A stretch of 64,000 nt of DNA from Echinometra lucunter. Taxonomy: Eukaryota; Echinodermata; Echinoidea; Camarodonta; Echinometridae. Location: contig CM057152.1 in the NCBI GenBank assembly GCA_029962745.1, forward strand, positions 21,015,310 to 21,079,309, in the 5' to 3' direction. Shown here piece by piece: positions 1-10,338 of this stretch (position 1 is its first letter; every line of letters begins with the position of its first letter). The notes beneath the pieces were generated by a model. It saw only the letters and a program-made list of their open reading frames with translations. It made no database searches and was not told where the DNA came from. A program made the translations under genes and the position numbers.

Positions 1-651
1 ATTTATTCTCTCCATCATGTCAACAAGTTCCGGCAATGCAGTGCTTCTACAAAGATTGGTTCTCTTGGCTACCAACGCACTGTTAGAATAAGCCTCCACA
101 TTCTTTTATTCAGAAAACCACAAAATATGTGGATTTCGTTAGCCCATTCTTTTGGAAATAATTGTTTATTTGTATTTACCATTTACACGTCAAAGCTGAG
201 AGGAAGACGGTATTTGTTTTCATTAAAATCAGGGCAAGGCAAATGAAATGAAAATGAGGGCTTTTAGATGATTACTTTTTTTTGTATTTGAGACCTCTCT
301 GAAGAAAAAAGAGAGAATCTTATATGAAAGTTTCATCTTTGCTGCAGTACTGTAATGCTGAAATGAAATATCTAATTCCATTCTGGCATAGTTACATGGT
401 AGGTATTCCCATTTTGCACTGTAATAATCCTTACCACTAATTTATGGTGTATGTCGTCATAAACTCTCTCTCCACAACCGTTTTATTTTCCTATGGTTTG
501 GGTTGGTTTATTCGGAAATTAAGATCCTCTTCTGGATTCTGTTGCCATAATTGCATATGACAACATTGACCTTGTCAGAGTGTTGTTTTCTTCATGTGCT
601 GAAATGATGCAGAGTCACATATTGCATAATCTCAAACCCTAATTTTTTGAA

Positions 652-948
652 ATTATGATTACTGTTGTGAGTGCTCAAGCTAAGGATATTGTGGAAGGTA
701 GAAAAATTAGACTTATTCTCTGTGCAATGCTTGTGCTATAGTCTGCCATAATTATGATTACTGTTGTGAGTGCTCAAGCTAAGGATATTGTGGAAGGTAG
801 AAAAATTAGACTTATTCTCTGTGCAATGCTTGTGCTATAGTCTGCCATAATTATGATTACTGTTGTGAGTGCTCAAGCTAAGGATATTGTGGAAGGTAGA
901 AAAATTAGACTTATTCTCTGTGCAATGCTTGTGCTATAGTCTGCCATA
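652..948. repeat. Three identical tandem copies of a 99-bp unit
   Basis: Copies lie at 652-750, 751-849 and 850-948, each starting ATTATGATTACTG and ending AGTCTGCCATA. By eye they are identical. The unit is a multiple of three but carries an in-frame stop (…CTTGTGCTATAG), so it does not look coding. Perfect identity means a very recent expansion or an assembly duplication. Confidence 0.95.
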
Positions 949-1140
949 GCGTGAAAATAGTGTGAAAATGAATATTGTTGAAAAGTAGTCATTAAAAAAA
1001 AAAAAAAGGTAATCTTTTCTAAGTTTAAATGAAAAGATTGTCACATCCATTTTTGTGGAGATGCATGTATTTTATGTTACTGATATCTCATGCATTTCTT
1101 TTTATGTTGGGAATAAAAAAAGGGTTGATCAGGTATCATG

Positions 1141-1317
1141 CTCCAGTGACAATTGCTCCAGGCTGTATTTCCTCAAAGATACAAGGTTAGGATCAGTGTT
1201 GTAATGGGGTTTTAGGCCAGGCCCAAGATTAAGGTTAGGGTTAGGATTTGGTATAGTGTTTTGCCCATAGATAAAGTTCAGCAATTGGTTTGTCTACACA
1301 GAGCAATTGTTGCTGGA
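1141..1317. mobile_element. Small inverted-repeat element (MITE-like), copy 1, with TTAGGG-like core
   Basis: The ends CTCCAGTGACAATTGCTC and GAGCAATTGTTGCTGGA are imperfect inverted repeats. The middle contains GGTTAGGGTTAGG. A reverse-orientation relative lies near 60650-60823, sharing the order CCCTAACCCTAA, CCTAAAA, TGTATCTTTGA and a TCACTGG end. There is no coding capacity. The target-site duplication is unclear, so the superfamily is not assigned. Confidence 0.6.
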
Positions 1318-2699
1318 ATATGTGTCGTACAAGCACAGAAAGATCTTTTAAATCTCACGAAATTGCTTTATAGGTCATAAGTGTACATGTGAGACAATCT
1401 AATAGACATTCTCAAATAAAACTGTTCCTTTTCGCAGTTCTTTAAGCATTAACTTCGATCTATTTATAGGTGCTTCTGTTCCTTTAAAGGTGTTGAACCA
1501 AGACCCTGGTGCACCTTTGTATTTTGCCTGGTATTTGGAAACCATTCAAGGGTCACATGGATTTCTATGTCTGGTTTACAATAATCCTATTTTTTTGCAC
1601 AGAGAGCCTTGATGCTCAGCTCCAAGTGAGTTCTTTTCATTCTGTACAACTTTGACAAACTTTGTTCAAGTTGTCAAATGAACACGGCAAGCCGTAGGCT
1701 ATGGCTGAAGCTCAAAATAGTCTAGTAGGCCTAATGGATAGTTGGTTAGTTGGACTTAGTCCTAACATCTGAATTTCTAATTCCCGGTGACACGTAGATC
1801 TCCTCCTGTTTGCATGTCTTACACTTCAATTATTTGTTACTCTGTAAACGTTCCACTTTAAGTTGATGACTTTTGAGGCTAAAGGAAAGCTGTAGCGTTT
1901 CTGTTCCTTTTACCATTACAACGTTGAGTAGACTTTACCTTGAAAAGGAGGCAGAAAGTGTACAAAGAACTAGGATGATGATAATTGATCCATATGAAGT
2001 GTAAATTATGATACATTCTTACAAAGCAGTGATAAAATAAAGTGATCTCAGTAATTTCAAATATGCAGCAAACTTGGCTTCACAGGTTCTTGATCATGTT
2101 CATATTCTATTACATCCACAGACTTTTGTGATTAACCATTACACCCGAACAGGAAATATAATCAGCCTAGTTCATTTTCGCCTTAACTTATTCAATTACC
2201 TCCACAGGTTGCCGGTTTTATTATTTAATTAGTCTTTTAATTGACATTAGGTTATTGCCATTTTATGGTGTAATTAAAAACAAGGAAATGCATTTTTGTG
2301 GGTGTTTTTGTGGATTGAGTCTAGGAGCCAAGTGCAGACAGTTTTGAAACCAACGTAATAATTTGGAACCATTGTGGTGATGGTATATTCTGTTCGCACT
2401 TAAAGTGTGAAGAATCCCACACATTGTTTCATGATTGCGGTCTGGTACATGGTTAGATTTGTCTGTACTTACAGGCATTTATAAGCCTACGTGATTCTCA
2501 TCTTGATAATTTAGGTCTACAACATACAGTGCACATGTTAGTGCTGGAGCCGTGACACTGAATATAGAGCAGGGCTCCTCATCATCTTCTTTAGAAGGGG
2601 TTCTGCATTGAAATTCTGGGCTTTGTAGACGGTAGTCTGTATGTATTCAGCCTGTGTTAGAATTATTCCAGTTTAGGGGTCCAGACCTAAATTTTGAGG

Positions 2700-3375
2700 C
2701 TCATGTGCAGTGGCGGCAAAACAGGGGGGGGGGGCATGGGGGGGCATTTGCCCCCCCCCCCCACTAAGAAGCTTTGCCCCCCCCCCCAGTTGCCCCCCCC
2801 AGAAATTTTGAGGACTGAAGTAACAGTAATTTGTAAATAAGTAGATGTTGTCATAAGCATCATATTCAAGCTGTGAAGTGTTCTAAAATACCATTTTCCG
2901 CTCTTCAAAACTGCGATTGAAAACAAAAAAAGTGGTTATTTTTGGCTCGCTCGCTTCGCTCGCTCGTCATATTTTTAAATTTCTTTTCTAAAATGCGATT
3001 AAAAACAAGAAAAGTAGCCAATTTTGGCTTGCTCGCTTTGCTTGCTCGCTTTGCTTGCTCATCTTATTTCAGAATATTTATTCGAAAATGCGATTAAAAA
3101 CCAAAAAAGCGGTTATTTTTTGTTTGCTCGCTTCGCTCGCTCGCAAAATTGATATTAAAATGTGTGTAAGAGGAAAAAAAATCCAAAAATTCAATCATCC
3201 CCCCCCCCCCACTCCTCAAAGTGGACTTACGCTGGCGACTAAAACTCAAGCTTCACGCTCGATTTTTCCATACACGCAAAAAAAAAAATTGACTGCCCCT
3301 ACCCCCCCAACATTTTCTTTTGCCCTCCATTTGCCCCCCCACTTTAACAATCCTGGTGCCGCCACTGCTCATGTG
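2700..3375. mobile_element. hAT-like non-autonomous DNA transposon with 8-bp target-site duplication
   Basis: The element runs 2708-3367 (660 bp) with inverted ends CAGTGGCGGCA and TGCCGCCACTG. It is flanked on both sides by CTCATGTG (2700-2707 and 3368-3375). An 8-bp duplication plus CAG-type ends is diagnostic of the hAT superfamily. The interior has no transposase: C/G homopolymers near both ends and about three diverged copies of a unit (AAAATGCGATTAAAAAC followed by GGCTCGCTCGCTTCGCTCG) between about 2907 and 3146. Short open frames here are artefacts of these repeats. Confidence 0.9.
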
Positions 3376-3975
3376 TCCAAGGCACCTGTTAATGTTGCAC
3401 CCAGTATAAAGTTTCTTGAATTCTGGATTGCTTGCTTAGCTTGTACATACACCTTCCCATAGACAGGGCTCAACACCAACAATCGCCTTAAACACATGGG
3501 TACCCCAAATTTAGGTAAGGATCTCCCAAACTGAACAATTTTAACATGGGGTTCAATACATGCAGAGCCTGCAATTTCAGTTCAGAATCAGACCCCCTAC
3601 CAAAAAAGTTAGCATGCAGCCTTGCTATAGAGCTTTGAGTATCAGAGAGATTTCTCATGGTTTACTACTTGATTCACTATGAAGTGTTATTATGTTACAT
3701 GAAAATTGAAATAATTGATTTACCATTAATTACAAATTCACCTATTCTGTCCATTTTTTCATGTTATAGATGTAGGCCATGGCCTTTATTTTGCATGGAT
3801 GCAAAGTGCAGTATCTTCCATGCAGAAAAGTCTTATGTGGTCTTCTAATTTTCTTTACCAGTACATCAGTCTGCTCTAGCTTTGTCCAACTGCTGTGTCA
3901 ATAAGCACAGGATTGAGTTATCTGATGGTTTTATAAACTTATCTTGTCCTCTCCAGGGCTTAGGGGAACACCCAT

Positions 3976-4630
3976 GTTCAAAAATTAAAGGGAAGCAGTA
4001 CTGAATACAGACTATTTTTACTGTGTAGGAATGATGGCAATTAACTTTTAGCTTTCATTATGAAGAAAATAGTGAAAGCGATGTGTCAGTATCTACGCAA
4101 AATCTGAGCCAAACAAGCGTGATTAAAAGAATTTTTCTTCGCTTGTTTAGTATTTAGTATTCATGGATGTTGTTGCCAAATATTGTCAGCAGTGCATTTG
4201 AAAATGTTAACAACTCTTTATATTAATCAGTTGGTGATTATTTTCTTTTTTTTTTATACTGACATCATTAAGCAGCCGACTGAAGTCTGTGTAATCGCTT
4301 GTTCAAAAATTAAAGGGAAGCAGTACTGAATACAGACTATTTTTACTGTGTAGGAATGATGGAAATTAACTTTTAGCTTTCATTATGAAGAAAATAGTGA
4401 AAGCGATGTGTCAGTATCTACGCAAAATCTGAGCCAAACAAGCGTGATTAAAAGAATTTTTCTTCGCTTGTTTAGTATTTAGTATTCATGGATGTTGTTG
4501 CCAAATATTGTCAGCAGTGCATTTGAAAATGTTAACAACTCTTTATATTAATCAGTTGGTGATTATTTTCTTTTTTTTTTATACTGACATCATTAAGCAG
4601 CCGACTGAAGTCTGTGTAATCGCTTGTTCA
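3976..4630. repeat. Tandem duplication of a 325-bp unit
   Basis: A unit starting GTTCAAAAATTAAAGGG at 3976 recurs at 4301. The copies differ at one base that I could see (GATGGCAATT versus GATGGAAATT). No protein is encoded. The near-identity indicates a recent segmental tandem duplication, or allelic haplotypes joined in assembly. Confidence 0.93.
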
Positions 4631-6188
4631 TTTCATTTTAGCTACTGACAGGGTGTTTTTATCCGCTCTGTCGGTTCTTATTGCTTCCTATTGCAGTGAT
4701 TTGCTATTCAACCAGATAACAGTAATTGATTGTATTGATATCCCTTTCCTGTGCTAACAAGAGGGCTCAGTGTAGTCCTATGTCCAATGACGTCCATTTG
4801 ATATTTTATAAGTGGTCAGGGCATGTCCTTCTGCCATTCACAAATGGCCTCCAGGAACAAAAGCCCATTGACCTTCTGTCCTGTCTGGACTGAGGTCTGA
4901 CCAACTGACCAGAAACCAAACATTGGGTCATTTGTAAGTGGGAAGAGAAACAGTAGAAAAGCAAGCAATATTTACTTTATGCTGCTGAACAACAGATGTA
5001 GGAATAACAAAGATATTGTAGTAGGAGTGCTAATTAGGTGATAGTGGAGAGGAAACTGAATGATTTCAACTAACATTGTTGGGTGGTCTGGGATTGTGAA
5101 TGTGAGTATAATGTGTCTACTCAGACACTTGTGAAGGTAGTGCATTTAATTACCTGCTGTGTTTCCATTTGGACATAACATGATCTTTCTCTGGAGCTAA
5201 ACTGTTAATGGTATTGTTGTATTGTCATGGAAATATGTTGCATGTTTATCAATTCAATACATATTATGGGATGCAAAATCAGCTTACTTCAGATTTATAG
5301 TAAACACAATCTTTTTCATATTCCTGAATAGCCATATCTTTAAATTAAAAGGAAGCTTTAAAAAAGAAAAAAATTCCACATCTTAGTCAGTATTGCTTGA
5401 TTTTACATGACATTTTTGTTATTTGAATGTTACTCCATTTTCTGGTAATTCTGTTACCGAGGTGCATATAGGCCTACCATAGTATCATGAATGTGTTAGT
5501 AGAATATTGTTGGAATGTAAGAGTTAAGGTAAAAGAATAGGCATATTCGGAGAGTACTATACGGTGAGAAGGGGTGCAGATTACAAAATAAGCATGTAAA
5601 CTCTGAAAATGTGTGCTACAAAATCTTTGATTTGTAATTCCGTTACCGTGGAATTGTACAGGTATGGTTGTAGGGCCTATCTCACTAAATTTTCAGTAAT
5701 TGCATCAAAAGGAGGATTCTAGAATGTGGGAATGTAGGTAATGATGCACCAATATAGTGATGAGTAGGTACATGTATAATTTTATCCTTTTTCGCTTGTA
5801 TATTGTGGCAAGTTCACTGTACTTGAAGAAAAATATAATCCAACATAATAATATGCTATCTTCATATGTTTGAAAAGAGAAAATTGAAAATCCTGGGACT
5901 GTCCACTGATCAGTCTATTGGTGTAGTCTAGACAAGTTTTCTGCTGCATATCGCAGTGTGCCAATTAGGGGAAAGTGAGTCACTAATTAAGTGATCATTT
6001 TCAGGAAGTATTTAAAGTTCTGTGATGCGTCTACCAGGACATACGTGGTTTGTTTTTCCATTTGGCTTTCAGCATCTGGCTTTCAACCTTACATGAGTCA
6101 TATTCAGAAAGGCTAAGAACATTATGTTTTTTATGAGACGGCTTTGTTTGACCAGTTCTATCATATCTTTCATTTTCTTGATCCACAG

Positions 6189-6718
6189 ACATGTCGATGG
6201 ACATAGCGCCTACCCTCATCACGTTGTACGACACGGTAGCCGCGAATGGCCAAGTAGAGGAACATCCCCAGCAAGAGGAGGAGGAGGAGGAGGAGCATGT
6301 GCGGCCGCAGCAGGACTGCGTGTCACGTGACCAGGAAGAGCCAATTGCATTCGTGCCTAGTTCAGCTACCCTGGCTGCACCTTGTTTGAGAGACTCAGAA
6401 GGAAGTTTGATTGCAGCCGATGATGTCACGCGAGAAATCGAGGGAAAATGTAGCAAAGGAGAAAGTGACACGAGGGGTAGGGAAGGTTGTGAGAGACCTA
6501 TAGCAGCTGCAGAAGAGGACAGACTTGAGCAGCTTGCTTCTAATCATAGCTTCTTACATGCTGCAGGAGGGAGGGTACCTTTGGTGGACAGTGCCTCAAT
6601 AGATTCTTACCTTGATAGAACTCCCCAGGAGAAACAAGAGCAAGTCCAAAATGGCGGCGGTGGCGATGGCAATAGTGTTTCAAGTGCAAATATTGAACCC
6701 CTGACTCCGTGCAGGAAG
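6189..6718 (+). CDS. PLEKHG: First recognised coding exon: acidic, low-complexity N terminus
   Basis: An acceptor-like CCACAG ends at 6188. The ATG at 6191 starts a frame open up to the N gap, and an in-frame TGA at 6179-6181 supports this as the start. I place the donor at AAG|GTAAAC (6719), after codon 176, phase 0. The peptide begins MSMDIAPTLITLYDTVAANG, has a run of seven Glu (residues 29-35, from a GAG/GAA repeat), and is Glu/Ser/Gln/Gly rich, predicted disordered with no signal peptide or membrane segment. PLEKHG proteins often have an unstructured N terminus before the DH domain. I recognise no specific motif, so membership in the gene rests on position, strand and phase. The true donor could instead lie inside the gap. 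Confidence 0.68.
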
Positions 6719-7405
6719 GTAAACCTGCATGGAGGNNNNNNNNNNNNNNNNNNNNNNNNNNNNNNNNNNNNNNNNNNNNNNNNNNNNNNNNNNNNNNNNN
6801 NNNNNNNNNNNNNNNNNNNNNNNNNNNNNNNNNNNNNNNNNNNNNNNNNNNNNNNNNNNNNNNNNNNNNNNNNNNNNNNNNNNNNNNNNNNNNNNNNNNN
6901 NNNNNNNNNNNNNNNNNNNNNNNNNNNNNNNNNNNNNNNNNNNNNNNNNNNNNNNNNNNNNNNNNNNNNNNNNNNNNNNNNNNNNNNNNNNNNNNNNNNN
7001 NNNNNNNNNNNNNNNNNNNNNNNNNNNNNNNNNNNNNNNNNNNNNNNNNNNNNNNNNNNNNNNNNNNNNNNNNNNNNNNNNNNNNNNNNNNNNNNNNNNN
7101 NNNNNNNNNNNNNNNNNNNNNNNNNNNNNNNNNNNNNNNNNNNNNNNNNNNNNNNNNNNNNNNNNNNNNNNNNNNNNNNNNNNNNNNNNNNNNNNNNNNN
7201 NNNNNNNNNNNNNNNNNNNNNNNNNNNNNNNNNNNGACTGGCTCAAAAATTTATTATGTTTCCTATCATAAGTGTGTTATTTTATGATGTAAACAACCTT
7301 AATTTTTACGTAAACAACCTTAATTTTTGATATGCTGTATCAACAACCTGATTTTTTAGTTTCCATGTTAACAACCTAAATTTTGTACATTTAACTTCCA
7401 TCCAG
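6719..7405 (+). other. Intron interval with 500-N assembly gap that probably hides a DH-domain exon
   Basis: Bases 6736-7235 are exactly 500 Ns, a typical placeholder for a gap of unknown size. The first DH helix (conserved region 1, normally with an E-R-x-Y-V-x-D-L type motif in this family) is found nowhere on either side, while the next exon begins well inside the DH domain. The exon before ends in phase 0 and the exon after starts in phase 0, so the missing exon(s) should total a multiple of three. 7279-7376 has a degenerate AACAACCTTAATTTTT-type tandem repeat. Confidence 0.8.
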
Positions 7406-7506
7406 GGTTACAACCAGGCAATGAAGAACCATCCTGAAATCCAGCTCAGCCAGGAGAAGTTTGACACTCTTTTCTGCAATCTGGAGGATATTCATTCTTT
7501 CAACAA
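7406..7506 (+). CDS. PLEKHG: DH-domain exon (middle of first half)
   Basis: The acceptor is CATCCAG|GGT and the donor AACAA|GTGAGT. The 101-bp exon starts in phase 0 and ends two bases into a codon. It encodes GYNQAMKNHPEIQLSQEKF followed by DTLFCNLEDIHSFN. The pattern 'L-F-x-N-x-E-D-I-x-x-F-N' is the DH segment that follows conserved region 1 in PLEKHG-type GEFs. The split AA|G lysine codon is completed by the next exon. The upstream part of the domain is missing (N gap). A CT microsatellite begins just after the donor. Confidence 0.9.
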
Positions 7507-8219
7507 GTGAGTAGGCGTCTCTCTCTCTCTCTCCCTTTCTCTCGCTCCCCCTCCCTTAGGCCTGATGACAGCCAGTAAGGGGGTAGAACTATTATGGTAC
7601 ATGATCCATTTCGTCTGCTTTTTTACCTCTTGCAGTCTCCTCCTGTGTTTCCGTGGTGAAGGTTTTGGCTCCCCCCCCCCCCCCTCCCCGTACAGCCTCA
7701 GAAGGTCCTCCTTTCCTCCCTTCTCCATCTTTTTATAGTTTATTCAGCATGTTGTCCAGAGATGGTTCTCTCTTCCCCACATCTATCTTGCTGGTTGATT
7801 ACTCTGACTCCTTGTTACCTTTACCACCCCCTTCCATCTTTTGAAAATTAGTACTCTTTGTCTGCTTGCTACCTCTTTGGCTTGGAAGGGTGGGGGGGGG
7901 GGGGACATCCCTTTTTTCTAGATTTAAGGTTATGACCCCCTATCTTTCTGGCTCTTCATTTCTATTTGCATTTCCAGTAATTTTAAGTCCTCTTTCTATC
8001 ATCTTCAACATTTTCTGCACTTAACAAAATCTTTTCTTATCCCTATTTTTGTTGTCATCGTCATTCATTACATTCCTTGCTCCATCCCTCCCTTTCTCCT
8101 CCTTTCTATCTCTTTCTCTATCTCTTATTTTCTTAGTAGGGCCCATGAATACACACAGTGTTATTTGCTGTTATTTTGCCCCTTCTATATGGCAATCTAT
8201 TTTTTTTAGGTTCTGGGGG

Positions 8220-8411
8220 GTGTTTCACAAAGAGTTAAGTTGGACTTAAAGTTGCACTTAAATTCCTAGTTGCATGCTGTATGTTATGCATCACTGCATT
8301 GGTCAGATCATGCTCAGGGGAACGCGTGCTATTGGGATTACGCATTGAATACCGAATGCGCATTGGCACTTACGCATGACTCTAAGTCCAACTTAACTCT
8401 TTGTGAAACAC
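8220..8411. mobile_element. 192-bp MITE with perfect 29-bp terminal inverted repeats
   Basis: The left end (8220-8248) begins GTGTTTCACAAAGAGTTAAG. The right end (8383-8411) is its exact reverse complement over 29 bp, ending CTTTGTGAAACAC. The interior is unrelated and non-coding. The target-site duplication is not clear. The high identity of the arms implies recent activity or strong folding constraint. Confidence 0.88.
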
Positions 8412-8621
8412 TTCCTGATATTTAAGTTGGTGCTCAAACCTGCTCTGTGTTCATTGTTCATTTGTAACATTGTATTGCAACTGATATTGAAATATTAATG
8501 AGAGTTCACTATAAGGTGCCTGCTGACCTTGAAGACACCTCCTGAGATCACTGATGATCAAACAGTGATTAATCCACTGACTCTCCTGTCTCCCCTTGAC
8601 TAAATCTCCTCTTGCCTAATT

Positions 8622-9340
8622 ACATTGATTACCTTGTTAAGCAATTATTGAGTGTACCATAATCATCTTCACTGTGAGATGTCCATGTATTGTCATCATG
8701 CTAGTCATCCTGAAGATGTTGACAACCAGAAGGGCATAAGTTCATATATTTTTTTAAAAACAGTTTAGTGCCCATTTGGCTCTTAAACAGATAATGCACT
8801 GGTGTGTTGGTAGATGCAGGATATGATTACCTTATAAAGCAATTATTGAGTGTACAATAATCACCTTCACTGTGAGATGTCCATGTATTGTCATCATTCC
8901 AGTCATCCTGAAGATGTTGACAGCTAGAAGGGAATAAGTTCATATATTTTAAGCAGTGTTTAATGCCTGTTTAGCTCTTAAAGAGACGATGCACTGTTTT
9001 GTTGGTAGATGCAGGATATGATTACCATGTAATGCAATTATTAAGTCTGTCATAATCATCTTTACCATGAGATTTCCATGTATTGTTATCATTCTAGTCA
9101 TCTTGAAGATGTTGACAGCCAGAAAGGCATTATCTCATGTTTTTTAAAACATAAGTAGTGCCCTTTTGGCACTTAAAGGGATGATACACTGGTGAGCTGG
9201 TAGATGCAAGAGATGTTTTCAGCAATTATTGAGCATATCATAATAATCTTCTCTGTGAGGTGTCCACATATTATCATCATTCTAGTCATCATGATTCCTG
9301 ATTGTCAGGTCAAAAACCAGTGAGTTGGTAGATCCAGGAT
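8622..9340. repeat. Diverged tandem array, about four units of 195-198 bp, each holding a small palindrome
   Basis: Units start near 8631 (ACCTTGTTAAGCAATTATTG), 8829, 9024 and about 9216 (partial). They share CACTGTGAGATGTCCATGTA, TGAAGATGTTGACA and TTGGTAGATGCAGGATATG. Each of the first three contains a short fold-back of the type CCAGAAGGGCATAA … TAGTGCCCATTTGGCTC, also found alone elsewhere in the window (43938, 54008). Divergence between units is noticeable, so the array is old. Confidence 0.85.
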
Positions 9341-9843
9341 ATTAGTAGACCATGTCTGTCTTTCCGTCGTCAGCTGAGAAAGCCTGCGACAGTCTGGATA
9401 TGAGAGAGAGCATTGACCAAACAGTCATGCTTTGCTCATAATAGATTTGATTGAACCGTGATTCACTGTCTTTCCTAATCATTCATTAGAGTGTATGATA
9501 TCAGGATCAGTGCCTTGTTCTCTCTAGAAGTGCTGAATAATGACTGCACTTTAATACTTAAGGGCATTGTCTGCTGGTATAAAAGTCAGAAACTGTTCCC
9601 TTGAATATATTTTGTATGACTGTTTTAATATCGAAATCAATTTGTGCCTTAAAAAAACATATTTTACAAGCATACTTAAGAGGTATCTATGAAAGCAAAG
9701 ACCTAAAATGAAATTGGTTCTTCAGTTGCTGCAGATTTTCCACTCCACAATTTTTCTCCTGATCAAATTTCCTAAATCCTAGTATGCTATGAAGCTACTG
9801 CTCCTTTGTAGGCCACTGATTGATATATAAATAAATCACCATT

Positions 9844-10338
9844 TTAAAGGTATTGGCTAACTTTGAGAGCAGCTGATTTAAAAAATTCTGAAACTAAGAT
9901 GAAACATGTGTATGAGTACTTGTATTTGTACTCAAAAACGCTGAAACCAACCATAATTTGGAATGAAAAGCTGTAAGTTAGACGCAAGCTGCGATTTTAT
10001 TAGCTTTCGTCTCGAGAGACAATGAACTAAGAGGACCGTTTTCACGAATTAAAAAATACCGTTAACTGCCTTCCTCCGCGTGATACGTCAATACACTCAG
10101 TGCGGTCCGTTGATTCATGTGCGCATGCGCACTCCTTACGTTTGGTCTGTGAACCGACCCTCGTATATTTTTCAAACATTGGTTCACATTTCTAATATTT
10201 AAAAATACTTCCTGTGGATATTATACTCTGAAACTTTCAAACTGGTATTTTTACTCTATAACCCTAATGTTTATCCCATTTTCAAGTAACAAAATGAGAT
10301 TTTTAAAAATTCATAACAATGTTAACCAATGTCTTTTA
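9844..10338. mobile_element. TTAA-flanked DNA element family A, copy 1 (487 bp)
   Basis: The element 9848-10334 begins AGGTATTGGCTAAC and ends GTTAACCAATGTCT, imperfect inverted repeats. The left flank is TTAA and the right flank TTTA, read as a mutated TTAA duplication. A second copy with intact TTAA on both sides is at 16221-16718. The interior is similar along its whole length, including GTGATACGTCAATACAC and GCGCATGCGCACTCCTTA. It has no transposase. TTAA duplications are characteristic of piggyBac-class mobilisation. Confidence 0.85.

Larger units (their letters stand above)
1..6188. other. Upstream non-coding stretch (5' flank or first intron)
   Basis: I see no supportable exon in these 6.2 kb. 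Because the first recognised coding exon is preceded by a good acceptor (pyrimidine-rich stretch ending CCACAG at 6188), the stretch is more likely a 5' intron than promoter. A 5' UTR exon may lie outside the window or be unrecognisable. Contents: a 99-bp triplication (652-948), a small inverted-repeat element with telomere-like core (about 1141-1317), a hAT-like element (2708-3367) and a 325-bp tandem duplication (3976-4625). The rest is AT-rich unique-looking DNA. No TATA box or CpG island could be assigned. Confidence 0.6.

Noticed and set aside
3055..3462. 135-residue open frame
   Set aside because: Lies mostly within the hAT-like element and reads through its C runs and repeat units.
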